NCBI GenBank assembly: GCA_937926175.1
Contig: CALANV010000008.1
Coordinates: forward strand, 1 to 64,000
DNA length: 64,000 nucleotides
Source of the DNA: an uncultured Rhodospirillales bacterium
Lineage (GTDB): Bacteria; Pseudomonadota; Alphaproteobacteria; CACIAM-22H2
Reading direction: 5' to 3'
The notes under the pieces are model-generated. The model had not been told where the DNA came from, did no database searches, and saw nothing but the letters and a program-made list of their open reading frames with translations. The position numbers and the translations under genes were made by a program. This document shows positions 17,514 through 25,808 of the stretch, piece after piece (position 1 is the stretch's first letter; every line of letters begins with the position of its first letter).

Positions 17514-18494
17514 TCAGGTGCTGCCCTGCAGGTCGGCCGGCAGGAACGAGCGATCGATCAGCTTGTCCCAGTCGACTGGGCCGTCGACCTCGCCGATGAT
17601 CCGCAGGCCCCGGATGAACTCGTTCATGCCGTCGATCTCGAAGTTGCCGGCGCTCCAGTACTTGATCTCGACCATGTTGCGGATCGCGGTTTCGGCGACC
17701 TCGGGCTTCAGGTTGTAGGCCTTGCCGAAGATTTCGGCGGCTTCCTTCGGGTTCGCATAGATGAAGTCGACCCCGGCGCGGCGGCCGGCGATGATCGCGC
17801 GCAGCTTGTCCGGGTTGCTCTTGGCGAACTCGGCCGTCGTCACGCCGACCGTCTGCGTCATCGGCGGCAGGATGTCCTTGACGAAGAAGACGGGACGGTA
17901 CTTGTCCTTCCGCGCCGACCAGATCGGATCGAAGATGGCGGCGGCCTGAACGGCGCCGCTCTCGAGTGCCGTCAGCCCGGCGCCGACGCCGCCGAGCGCC
18001 GGACGCTCGATCTTGTCGAGCGGAATGCCGACCTTCTCGAGCACCATGATGGTCAGCATGTCGGTCACCGATTTCGGGCTGGTGATCGACATCTTCTTGC
18101 CGACGAGGTCCTGGATCGTCTTGATCTCGGAGTTCGGCATCGTCACCCACAGCGCGTCGGCGACGGTGCGCACGCCCGCATTGACGATCCGCACATCGAT
18201 ACCCTCGCGTGCCGCGGCCACGACCGCGGACAGCGCGACCTCGCCGTAGGGAAGGCCGCCGGCCAGCACGTTGCGCATCGTCGTGCCGCCGCCCTTCGAG
18301 CTCAGGATGCCGGTGATGTCGATTCCGTTCTGCTTGAAGAAACCCTTTTCCATCGCCACGGCGTAAGGCGCGCCGTACATGAGCACGCCCCAGTGCGTGA
18401 CGGAAATCTCTTCGGCCTTCGCCGTCGTGCCGGCGGAAACGCCCAACGTCGCGGCGATCGCCGCGAGCCACATCGTCAGTTTTCTGAGCATCAA
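17514..18494 (-). CDS. ABC transporter substrate-binding protein, NMT1/SsuA-like
   Basis: The 326-residue protein has a signal peptide (MLRKLTMWLAAIAATLGVSAGTTAKA) and a periplasmic binding fold of the NMT1/THI5/SsuA group, seen in YAVAMEKGFFKQNGIDITG, LAGGLPYGEVALSAV and KKMSITSPKSVTDMLT. It would capture the ligand in the periplasm and hand it to the permease pair. The absence of the usual sulfonate or nitrate binding residues cannot be judged by eye. The gene follows the lyase-like enzyme at 18648-19514 by 153 bases. Confidence 0.9.
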   Translation of the reverse strand: MMLRKLTMWLAAIAATLGVSAGTTAKAEEISVTHWGVLMYGAPYAVAMEKGFFKQNGIDITGILSSKGGGTTMRNVLAGGLPYGEVALSAVVAAAREGIDVRIVNAGVRTVADALWVTMPNSEIKTIQDLVGKKMSITSPKSVTDMLTIMVLEKVGIPLDKIERPALGGVGAGLTALESGAVQAAAIFDPIWSARKDKYRPVFFVKDILPPMTQTVGVTTAEFAKSNPDKLRAIIAGRRAGVDFIYANPKEAAEIFGKAYNLKPEVAETAIRNMVEIKYWSAGNFEIDGMNEFIRGLRIIGEVDGPVDWDKLIDRSFLPADLQGST

Positions 18495-18647
18495 GTTGTC
18501 CTCCCCAGCTTATCTTTCGTTGCGAACAGAAACCCGGATGCCGGCCGGCAAGTCAAGGCCGGTTCCGGATCGGAGCTCGGCGATCGCGGTCGCTGTCCCG
18601 AAGCTCGTCGCGCAGCCGGTACGGGTGCGTCATCGGGTGCCGCCCGG

Positions 18648-19514
18648 CTACTCGGCCGCAACGTAGCGCGCCTCCTGCTCGTAATATTCCGGGAAACCGA
18701 CGACCTTCTTCAACTCCTCGAACGAAACCTGCGGCGGCTGGGCGACATTCGAGTTCGGTTGCAGGGCCGCGATCGCCTGCTGCATGGCGGTGACCGCCGC
18801 GGACAGAAGGACGAGCGGATAGGCCGCGAGCTTGAAGCCGATTTCCTCGAGCCGCGCCGGCGGCAGCACCGGCGTCTTCCCGCCGAAGACCATGTTCGCC
18901 ATGCACGGCTTCTTGATGGTCGCGCAGAACCGGCGCATCTCTTCCTCGTTTTCCGGCGCTTCGAGGAAGATGATGTCGGCGCCCTCTTCGACGAAATCCT
19001 GGCAGCGCGCCAGCGCCTCCTCGAAGCCGAGCACCGCGCGCGCATCGGTACGCGCCAGGACGAGGATGTCGGCCTTGCGCGCGGCCTCGACGGCGGCGCG
19101 GATCTTGAGGCGCGCCTCGGCCCGCGAAATGACCTGCTTGCCTTTGGTATGGCCGCACTTCTTCGGGCTGACCTGGTCTTCGATCATCACGGCGGCCGCG
19201 CCGGCGCGCGCATACTCGGTCACCGTCCGCTGCACGTTGAGCGCGTTGCCGTAGCCCGTGTCGCCGTCGCCGATGATCGGCATGTCGGGGGCCGCCGCAC
19301 AGCAGTTGCGCAGCGTATCCACCATCTCGGCAAACGAAATCAGGCCGGTATCGGGCAGGCCGAGCCGCGTCGCCGCGACGGCAAAACCGCTCATGAAGCT
19401 GACCTTGCAACCGGCGGCGGCAATCAGCTTGGCCGACAGGCCGTCGAAACAGCAGGGCATGACATGCATGCCGGGTTGGGCCAGGAGTTCGCGCAACTTC
19501 TGAGCAGGACGCAT
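18648..19514 (-). CDS. Isocitrate lyase/PEP mutase superfamily enzyme
   Basis: From ATG 19514 (GGAGAG five bases upstream) the protein has 288 residues. It shows the superfamily core: PCCFDGLSAKLIAAAG, the metal-binding GDGDTGYGN (82-90), and KKCGH at 118-122 whose Cys is the general acid/base of C-C lyases; PEP mutases differ here, so a lyase is more likely. The family includes methylisocitrate lyase, dimethylmalate lyase and oxaloacetate hydrolases. It heads the operon feeding an ABC importer, so the transported compound or its product may be the substrate. A related enzyme lies at 48766-49641. Confidence 0.88.
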   Translation of the reverse strand: MRPAQKLRELLAQPGMHVMPCCFDGLSAKLIAAAGCKVSFMSGFAVAATRLGLPDTGLISFAEMVDTLRNCCAAAPDMPIIGDGDTGYGNALNVQRTVTEYARAGAAAVMIEDQVSPKKCGHTKGKQVISRAEARLKIRAAVEAARKADILVLARTDARAVLGFEEALARCQDFVEEGADIIFLEAPENEEEMRRFCATIKKPCMANMVFGGKTPVLPPARLEEIGFKLAAYPLVLLSAAVTAMQQAIAALQPNSNVAQPPQVSFEELKKVVGFPEYYEQEARYVAAE

Positions 19515-19669
19515 GAGACTCTCCATGAGTGCTGCCGGCGCCATCGGACAACCGCCGGTGAACGGCCGGACCATAGCAACGATGCCGTGGTGCGGCAAAT
19601 CGCGCGGGCGGACCGGCAGGGAACCTGCCACCGCAAGCGGGCGCCGTCTGTTAAACCCCTGCGTTCGTG

Positions 19670-19688
19670 TGGCAATTCGGCATTGCCA
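19670..19688. promoter_or_regulatory. Inverted repeat in the lyase/def divergent region
   Basis: TGGCAAT and ATTGCCA form a perfect 7-bp inverted repeat with a 5-base spacer, ending five bases before the -35 element proposed for def. It could be an operator serving either divergent gene. The same ten bases, TGGCAATTCG, recur at 19731-19740 at the start of the def coding sequence. No known regulator is recognised. Confidence 0.4.
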
Positions 19689-19693
19689 AGTCC

Positions 19694-19722
19694 TTGACCG
19701 GCCCGATGCAACTGCCTACCTA
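19694..19722 (+). promoter_or_regulatory. Probable sigma-70 promoter of def
   Basis: TTGACC (19694-19699) and TACCTA (19717-19722) are separated by exactly 17 bases. The start of transcription would fall at about 19729, at or one base before the def ATG at 19730, so the mRNA would be leaderless. No Shine-Dalgarno sequence precedes the ATG, which agrees with this. Confidence 0.55.
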
Positions 19723-19729
19723 GTCACCC

Positions 19730-20260
19730 ATGGCAATTCGCGAAATTCTCGTGGCGCCGGACCCACGTCTTAAGGTCAAGGCCCGGCCGGTCGCCAAGGT
19801 CGACGACAATATCCGCCGGCTGATGGACGACATGCTCGAGACCATGTACGCCGCACCCGGCATCGGCCTGGCGGCGCCGCAGATCGGCGAGGCGGTCCGC
19901 GTGATCGTGGTCGACGTCGCGCGCGAGGGCGAGCCGCGTCAACCGTTGCGGCTGGCCAACCCGGAGATCATCTGGGCCTCGGAAGAGCGCGTTCCGTGCG
20001 AGGAGGGCTGTCTGTCGCTGCCGGACCAGTTTGCGGAAGTGGTCCGGCCCGCCGAGGTCAAGGTGCGCTATCTCGATCACGAGAACGAGATTCGCGAGAT
20101 CCATGCGAAGGGCCTGCTCGCGGTCTGCCTGCAGCACGAGATGGATCATCTCGACGGCGTGCTGTTCGTCGACCATCTCTCGGCGCTGCGACGGAACATG
20201 ATTCTCCGCAAGCTTGCCAAGTTGAAAAGGAGTCGTGCCGCAGTCGCCGCGGCCGGCTGA
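19730..20260 (+). CDS. def: Peptide deformylase
   Basis: The 176-residue metalloenzyme removes the formyl group from nascent proteins. All three motifs are present: GIGLAAPQIG, EGCLSLP with the metal-binding Cys, and QHEMDHLDG with two His ligands and the catalytic Glu. The Lys/Arg-rich C-terminal helix (RRNMILRKLAKLKRSR) may face the ribosome. It starts at ATG 19730 without a ribosome binding site. It is followed by fmt and truA in the same direction, the usual order in alphaproteobacteria. Confidence 0.97.
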   Translation: MAIREILVAPDPRLKVKARPVAKVDDNIRRLMDDMLETMYAAPGIGLAAPQIGEAVRVIVVDVAREGEPRQPLRLANPEIIWASEERVPCEEGCLSLPDQFAEVVRPAEVKVRYLDHENEIREIHAKGLLAVCLQHEMDHLDGVLFVDHLSALRRNMILRKLAKLKRSRAAVAAAG

Positions 20261-20294
20261 CGCATCGCAGCCCAAGTCGGATCGGGGGCCGCCC

Positions 20295-21215
20295 ATGCGC
20301 ATCGTCTACATGGGAACGCCGGACTTCGCGGTGCCGCCGCTCCGGCGCCTGATCGATGCCGGCCATGAGATCGTATGCGTCTACTGCCAGCCGCCGCGGC
20401 CGGCCGGACGCGGCCAGCGCGAGCAACGCGCGCCGGTGCACGAGGAAGCGCTGCGGCACAACATTCCCGTCCGGACGCCGCCGACGCTCAAGGACGCGGC
20501 GGTACAGGCCGAGTTCGCCGCACTGGGCGCCGACGTCGCCGTCGTCGCCGCGTACGGGCTGATTCTGCCCAAGCCCGTGCTGTCGGCGCCGCGCCTGGGT
20601 TGTCTCAACATTCATGCATCGTTGCTGCCGCGTTGGCGCGGCGCTGCCCCCATCCAGCGGGCGATCCTGGCCGGCGACACGGAAACGGGCATCACCATCA
20701 TGCAGATGGACGAAGGTCTCGATACCGGTCCGATGCTGATGCAGCTGACGCAGCCGATCGGCGCGAACATGACCGCACGGGAGCTGCACGACGCGCTGGC
20801 CGAGCTGGGCGCGCAGGCGATCGTGACCGCGCTCGACCGGCTTTCGCGCGGCGAGCTTACGCCCGTGCCGCAGCCGACGGCCGGCGTCACCTATGCGGCG
20901 AAGCTGTCACGCGAGGAAGGACGCCTCGACTGGCGGCGGCCGGCGATCGAGCTTACGCGCCAGGTCCGCGCCTTCGATCCCTGGCCGGGGGCATGGTTCG
21001 AGCATCGCGGCGAGCGCATGAAGGTCCTGCGTGCGCAGGCAGTCGATCGATCGGGCGATGCGGCCCCGGGCACGGTGCTCGACGACCGGCTTACGGTCGC
21101 GTGCGGCGACGGCGCGCTCGCGATCATGCGTCTGCAGCGCGCCGGCAAGGCGGCGCTCGAGACGGACGATTTCCTGCGCGGCTATCCGATCCCGGCCGGC
21201 ACGGTTCTGGAATAG
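20295..21215 (+). CDS. fmt: Methionyl-tRNA formyltransferase
   Basis: The 306-residue enzyme formylates initiator Met-tRNA using 10-formyltetrahydrofolate. The N-terminal MRIVYMGTPDFAVPPL, the catalytic HASLLPRWRGAAPIQRAI segment (Asn/His/Asp site with the SLLPRWRG signature), and the C-terminal OB-like domain are all present. The start at ATG 20295 is chosen because the conserved protein begins with MRIVYMGTP; an upstream GTG at 20235 would overlap def. It is directly downstream of def and 5 bases before truA. Confidence 0.97.
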   Translation: MRIVYMGTPDFAVPPLRRLIDAGHEIVCVYCQPPRPAGRGQREQRAPVHEEALRHNIPVRTPPTLKDAAVQAEFAALGADVAVVAAYGLILPKPVLSAPRLGCLNIHASLLPRWRGAAPIQRAILAGDTETGITIMQMDEGLDTGPMLMQLTQPIGANMTARELHDALAELGAQAIVTALDRLSRGELTPVPQPTAGVTYAAKLSREEGRLDWRRPAIELTRQVRAFDPWPGAWFEHRGERMKVLRAQAVDRSGDAAPGTVLDDRLTVACGDGALAIMRLQRAGKAALETDDFLRGYPIPAGTVLE

Positions 21216-21220
21216 CCTGC

Positions 21221-21970
21221 ATGCCGCGTTACAAGCTCACGCTCGAATACGACGGGACGCCGTTCGTCGGCTGGCAGAAGCAGGACAACGGACCGTCGGT
21301 CCAGGCCGCGCTCGAGACGGCCATCCGGAAATTCAGCGGCGAAACGGTCACGACGACCGCGGCGGGCCGGACCGATGCCGGCGTCCACGCGCTCGGCCAG
21401 GTCGTTCATTTCGACCTGTCGAAGGAATGGGCGCCGGCCAAGATCCGCGACGCGCTGAACTTCCATCTGCAGCCCGATCCCATCGCGGTGATCGACGCCG
21501 AGGCCGTGCCGGCGGATTTCAACGCGCGCCTGTCGGCAATCGAGCGCGCCTATCTCTATCGCATCCTCAACCGCCGGGCGCCGCCGACGATCGAACGCGG
21601 CCATGTGTGGCACGTTCCGCATCCGCTCGACGCGGACGCCATGCACGATGCCGCGCAGGTCCTCGTTGGGCATCACGACTTCACGACGTTCCGCGCCAGC
21701 ATCTGCCAGGCGCGCTCGCCGGTGAAGACGCTCGACCAGCTCGACGTGTCGCGCGTCGGCGACGAGATCCACATCCGGGCGCGGGCGCGCTCGTTCTTGC
21801 ACCATCAGGTGCGCAACATGGTCGGCACGCTGAAACTCGTCGGCGACGGCAAGTGGTCGCGCGCCGACGTCGAGAAGGCGCTGGCCGCGCGCGACCGTGC
21901 CAAGGGCGGTCCGACCGCGCCGGCGGAAGGGCTTTATCTCGTCGGGGTCAAGTACCGGTCGGACGGATGA
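21221..21970 (+). CDS. truA: tRNA pseudouridine(38-40) synthase
   Basis: The 249-residue enzyme makes pseudouridine at positions 38-40 of the tRNA anticodon arm. It begins with MPRYKLTLEYDGTPFVGWQKQ and contains the catalytic aspartate in AAGRTDAGVHALGQ, plus ARSFLHHQVRNMVG near the C-terminus. Length is normal. It starts five bases after fmt and ends the def-fmt-truA operon; the neighbouring membrane-protein gene is convergent. Confidence 0.97.
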   Translation: MPRYKLTLEYDGTPFVGWQKQDNGPSVQAALETAIRKFSGETVTTTAAGRTDAGVHALGQVVHFDLSKEWAPAKIRDALNFHLQPDPIAVIDAEAVPADFNARLSAIERAYLYRILNRRAPPTIERGHVWHVPHPLDADAMHDAAQVLVGHHDFTTFRASICQARSPVKTLDQLDVSRVGDEIHIRARARSFLHHQVRNMVGTLKLVGDGKWSRADVEKALAARDRAKGGPTAPAEGLYLVGVKYRSDG

Positions 21971-21980
21971 CAGGATTCGG

Positions 21981-22553
21981 TCAGCGCATCTCGAGCGCGT
22001 CGACGGTACCGCTGATGAGCACGCCGAGGATCATGTCCATCAGCACGAGGCCGATTGCCGGCAGTGCGTCGAGGTCGAGCGCCGTGCGGGCGATGAAGTA
22101 CTGATAATAAAGGACCGCCGCGATCGCGGCCACGCCCAGCAGCATGGCGATCGCGTCGGGCAGTAGCCCCGATCCGCCGACCACGACCACAGGCACGTAG
22201 AGGCAGACCTGCAGGACGTTCGCCCAGTTGTAGGCGACGATGTAGCCGAAATAGCGTTCGGCACGACCGAGCGCCGAGACCATGTACCAGCTCGCGAGCG
22301 GAAACGCCGTCCAGCCGATCACGTAGCCGATCAGCTCGATCGCCGCGATCCGCGCCGGGCCCGCCGTGATCGGCCGCTCGGCGACACGCAGGATCACGAG
22401 GATCAGGTAGGCGGGCGCCACGATCACGGCAGCCCAGAACGAGCGCCAGAATCCCGCGATCGAGGTGTCGAAATACTGCATCCCCGACCGGTCGAGATGG
22501 GCGAGACGCCACGCGCCGAACAGGCTGTAGCTGATCTCGCGCGCGGTGATCAT
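21981..22553 (-). CDS. Conserved-type hypothetical membrane protein
   Basis: The 190-residue protein has five or so hydrophobic helices (for example FWAAVIVAPAYLILVIL, LLPDAIAMLLGVAAIAAVLYY, AIGLVLMDMILGVLISG). An Arg-rich short N-terminus precedes them (MITAREISYSLFGAWRLAHLDRSGMQYF). The layout resembles Yip1-like or DUF-type membrane proteins of alphaproteobacteria that sit between truA and dapE. No catalytic motif is visible. It lies 25 bases downstream of dapE in the same direction, so it could be cotranscribed. Function unknown. Confidence 0.75.
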   Translation of the reverse strand: MITAREISYSLFGAWRLAHLDRSGMQYFDTSIAGFWRSFWAAVIVAPAYLILVILRVAERPITAGPARIAAIELIGYVIGWTAFPLASWYMVSALGRAERYFGYIVAYNWANVLQVCLYVPVVVVGGSGLLPDAIAMLLGVAAIAAVLYYQYFIARTALDLDALPAIGLVLMDMILGVLISGTVDALEMR

Positions 22554-22578
22554 GCCGAAGTCCCTGTAGGCGCCACCA

Positions 22579-23730
22579 TCATGCGGCGAAGAATCGATCG
22601 AGCATCGCCTCGTAGATCGCGGCCAGATTGCGGATGTCGTCGACGGCCGCCCGTTCGTCGACCTTGTGCATCGTCAGGCTGACGAGTCCGAATTCAATGA
22701 CGGGCGCATAGGCCCGGATGAAGCGCGCATCCGAGGTACCGCCGGTGGTGCTCAGCTCCGGCCGCATGCCGACGACGCTTTCGACCGCATCGACGACGAG
22801 TTCGCTGAGCGGGCCGGGCGGTGTCAGGAACGCCTCGCCGGAGACGCTGATCTCGAGTTCGTATCGGCCGTCGACGGACTCGATCCGGCGCTTGACCCAT
22901 TCCGTCAGGCTCCGCGACGTGTGCCGGTCGTTGAAGCGGATGTTGATGCCGGCCGTCGCGCGCGCCGGGATCAGGTTCGTCGTCGGATTGCCGACGTCGA
23001 TGGTCGTGACCTGCAGGCTCGAGGCCTGGAAATATTCGGTGCCCTGGTCGAGTTCCTCGCTGATGAGGGCGGCGAGCATGCGCACCAGACGGTGGTTCGG
23101 GTTGTCGGCAAGGTGCGGATAGGCGACGTGCCCCTGCTGGCCGATCGCCGTCAGCCTGATGTTCATGCTGCCGCGCCGTCCGATCTTCGCCATGTCGCCG
23201 AGCCGGCGCTGGCTGGTCGGCTCGCCGACGATGCAGGCATCGATCCGTTCGCCGCGGCGCGCGATCCAGTCGAGAACCTTCGCGGTGCCGTTGATCGCGG
23301 GGCCTTCCTCGTCGCCCGTGATGAGCAGGCTGATCGAGCCGCCGAAATCCCGGCCGCGTTTTTCGACGAAGCGCTCGACCGCCGCGCAGAACGCCGCGAT
23401 CGCGCCTTTCATGTCGGCCGCGCCCCGGCCGTAGACGTATCCGTCGACGATCTCGCCCTTGAACGGATCGACCGTCCAGCCGGCCGGGTCGCCGGGCGGC
23501 ACCACGTCGGTATGGCCGGCAAAGCAGAAGTGCCGGTCGCCGGTGCCGAGACGGGCATAAAGGTTGTCGACATCCGGCGTTCCCTCGGCCGAGAAGCGCA
23601 GGCGGTGGCAGTCGAAGCCGAGCGGTTCGACCGCCGCGCGCACGACGTCGATCGCGCCCTCATCCCGCGGCGTGACGCTCGGGCAGCGGATGAGCGCTTG
23701 CGTGAGTTCGACGGGATCGAGGCGCGCCAA
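22579..23730 (-). CDS. dapE: Succinyl-diaminopimelate desuccinylase
   Basis: The 383-residue zinc peptidase-like enzyme hydrolyses N-succinyl-LL-diaminopimelate in lysine and cell-wall synthesis. It has the first metal motif in FAGHTDVVPPGD, the catalytic Asp nearby, and the glutamates in ITGDEEGPAINGT; STTGGTSDARFIR and the EFGLV segment carry the last ligands. The gene follows dapD with a six-base gap, so both belong to one operon of the succinylase branch. Confidence 0.96.
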   Translation of the reverse strand: MARLDPVELTQALIRCPSVTPRDEGAIDVVRAAVEPLGFDCHRLRFSAEGTPDVDNLYARLGTGDRHFCFAGHTDVVPPGDPAGWTVDPFKGEIVDGYVYGRGAADMKGAIAAFCAAVERFVEKRGRDFGGSISLLITGDEEGPAINGTAKVLDWIARRGERIDACIVGEPTSQRRLGDMAKIGRRGSMNIRLTAIGQQGHVAYPHLADNPNHRLVRMLAALISEELDQGTEYFQASSLQVTTIDVGNPTTNLIPARATAGINIRFNDRHTSRSLTEWVKRRIESVDGRYELEISVSGEAFLTPPGPLSELVVDAVESVVGMRPELSTTGGTSDARFIRAYAPVIEFGLVSLTMHKVDERAAVDDIRNLAAIYEAMLDRFFAA

Positions 23731-23736
23731 GGGGGC

Positions 23737-24594
23737 TCAGCTCCGCAGCAGCTCGTTGATCGAGGTCTTCGCGCGGGTCTTCTCGTCGACCCGCTTGACG
23801 ATGACGGCGCAGTAGGTCGACGGACCCGGATTGCCGTCGGGAAGCGGACGACCGGGCATGCTGCCCGGCACGACCACGCTGTAGGCGGGCACGCGGCCGT
23901 AGAAGATCTCACCGGTCGCGCGATCGACGATGCGGGTCGAAGCGCCGATATAGACGCCCATCGACAGGACCGCGCCGGTTTCGACGATCACCCCTTCCGC
24001 GACCTCGCTGCGCGCGCCGATGAAGCAGTTGTCCTCGATGATCACGGGCTCGGCCTGCAGCGGCTCGAGCACGCCGCCGATGCCGGCGCCGCCCGAAATG
24101 TGGCAGTTCTTGCCGATCTGCGCGCAGGAGCCGACGGTGGCCCAGGTATCGATCATGGTGCCGGAGTCGACATAGGCGCCGACATTGACGAAGGACGGCA
24201 TCAGCACGACACCCGGCGCGATGTAGGCCGAGCGGCGCACGACGCAGTTGGGCACGGCGCGGAAGCCGGCGGCGCGGAACTTCGCCTCGTCCCAGCCGGC
24301 AAATTTCGAGGGCACCTTGTCGAACCAGGCCGCCGGCCCGTGGCCGGGATCATGCGGCCCGCCGGGCTGCACGACCGAGTCGTTGAGCCGGAACGACAGA
24401 AGGACCGCCTTCTTCAGCCACTGGTTCACGCGCCATTTGCCGTCGATCTTTTCGGCCACGCGCACCTGGCCTGAGTCCAGCGCCTCAAGCGCGGCCTCGA
24501 CGGCGTCGCGGACCGGTCCCTTGGTCGACGGGCCGAGACCGTCGCGTGTTTCCCATGCGGCATCGATCGTTTTCTGCAGTTCGGCGAGATTCAT
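23737..24594 (-). CDS. dapD: 2,3,4,5-tetrahydropyridine-2,6-dicarboxylate N-succinyltransferase
   Basis: The 285-residue enzyme uses succinyl-CoA to acylate the cyclic precursor in diaminopimelate synthesis. The N-terminal helical part (LQKTIDAAWETRDGLGPSTKG) is followed by the left-handed beta-helix made from hexapeptide repeats, visible as VVRRSAYIAPGVVLMPSFVNVGAYVDSGTMIDTWATVGSCAQIGKN. It functions as a trimer in the cytoplasm. It is first in a dapD-dapE operon. Confidence 0.97.
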   Translation of the reverse strand: MNLAELQKTIDAAWETRDGLGPSTKGPVRDAVEAALEALDSGQVRVAEKIDGKWRVNQWLKKAVLLSFRLNDSVVQPGGPHDPGHGPAAWFDKVPSKFAGWDEAKFRAAGFRAVPNCVVRRSAYIAPGVVLMPSFVNVGAYVDSGTMIDTWATVGSCAQIGKNCHISGGAGIGGVLEPLQAEPVIIEDNCFIGARSEVAEGVIVETGAVLSMGVYIGASTRIVDRATGEIFYGRVPAYSVVVPGSMPGRPLPDGNPGPSTYCAVIVKRVDEKTRAKTSINELLRS

Positions 24595-24804
24595 TGCTTG
24601 TTTCCGTCCGGTTGAGGCCGGGGGAACATGGGAGAGATGACGGAGGCTGTCAACGTCCCGGGGCAGGTTTGGGGCACCAAACCCGCCCTTTCCGTCTTGT
24701 CAGAGGGAGCAACGGCCCTTTTGGGCAACGGCCCGATGCATCAGATCTGGCATCCTCCTGGGTCAAGCGCGCTGTTCCAGCGCCGGCTTGGCGTGGGCGC
24801 GCGT

Positions 24805-25566
24805 CTATTTGAATTCGGGATTATCAGTCCAGCCGGAATGTTCCTGGATCGCAACGTGGGCGTTTTCCGGATCGTCATCGGGGATCACCCACTGGAAGAA
24901 CATTTTGTGAGCATTTCTGGCCGTCGGGGTCGAAAGTTTATTGTGGCGTGCGTGCTGTATGATCTTCCTGCCGAAATGTGCGGGCTCGTTTCGTTTCTTC
25001 TCCTTCTTCGACACGTGCGGCGTGCCCTCATAAAGGATCGATACGAACGAATCCCAACCCGCGATCTTCGGCCGGAATCCATTCTGCCCCAGATACTTCG
25101 CGAACTGTTCCACGTAGCTTTTTTCGGGGGCGTCCATCAGTTCGAGCTGCTCCTCGGCGTCATTGCAGGCGACGAGCGCCAGCTTGCGGATTTCTGAGCA
25201 GTTCAGCATCTGCATCAGATTCTTGACGAAAAGGGCAAGTCGTTCTGCGCGCCAAGGGCCGACCGTCATGGAGAGGTGGGAAAAGTGTCCGATAATGTAC
25301 CTGCCCACGTCCTGCGGGCGGTCGTTGCCGACGGAGCCATGCGCAGTCCGTTGCAATCGGCCATCGAGTTGACCGCCTGAACGGTCGGCATCGACGGCGT
25401 TATCGAGCTGGAGCAAAGTGACCTCGCGGACGTTGCCGGATTTTGCGCCAGCCGAATAGCGTGTGAACAGCGCCTTGGCGCCATTGATGGCTTCATCCCG
25501 GAGGTCTTGGTTCGTGCCGTCAAAGGGAGGCACGAGCACGATGATGAAAAGGCGCGAGACCCGCAT
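24805..25566 (-). CDS. Isolated ORF, possible clan CD (C80/caspase-like) cysteine peptidase
   Basis: The 253-residue protein starts at ATG 25566. Local G+C is about 55% in two hand-counted lines, below its neighbours. I do not recognise the family by strict criteria. The order of features resembles clan CD peptidases such as the MARTX C80 domain: a strand RYIIGHFSH with His94, an amphipathic helix (AERLALFVKNLM), and a strand KLALVACND with Cys134, forty residues on. LRDEA and LQLDNA segments precede it. No signal peptide or membrane helix is apparent. The C-terminal 70 residues are basic and polar. It has no operon partner. A His-Cys pair is seen; activity is inference. Confidence 0.55.
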   Translation of the reverse strand: MRVSRLFIIVLVPPFDGTNQDLRDEAINGAKALFTRYSAGAKSGNVREVTLLQLDNAVDADRSGGQLDGRLQRTAHGSVGNDRPQDVGRYIIGHFSHLSMTVGPWRAERLALFVKNLMQMLNCSEIRKLALVACNDAEEQLELMDAPEKSYVEQFAKYLGQNGFRPKIAGWDSFVSILYEGTPHVSKKEKKRNEPAHFGRKIIQHARHNKLSTPTARNAHKMFFQWVIPDDDPENAHVAIQEHSGWTDNPEFK

Positions 25567-25639
25567 TCACGTACCCCGCCGTGCATATCGCGCCCGCTTC
25601 AAGCGCCGCCGGGCGGGACTTTAACCATAAGTTGCAATT

Positions 25640-25653
25640 TGTGGAAAGCCACA
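25640..25653. promoter_or_regulatory. Short inverted repeat upstream of the diguanylate cyclase
   Basis: TGTGG and CCACA flank AAAG in an AT-rich stretch (25621-25660) about 155 bases before the cyclase start. The stems are only five bases long, so this could be chance, but it sits in the intergenic region expected to hold the promoter. Confidence 0.25.
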
Positions 25654-25808
25654 CGGTCATCTTGTGGCCTGTACAGCGCCAGGAACGGCATCCGGACAGA
25701 AGTGCCACTTGCGTCCTCTTTCGAACCATCCGCTTTTTTCCGCGACCATTAACCCCCCCTTAAGCCGGGAGAGCCGACCCTTGGCGAGAGACATCAGGGC
25801 GGGGCGAC

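Noticed and set aside
24628..25197. Plus-strand ORF of 189 residues overlapping the possible peptidase gene
   Set aside because: Composition is random-like, no motif is seen, and the opposite strand gives a more protein-like sequence.
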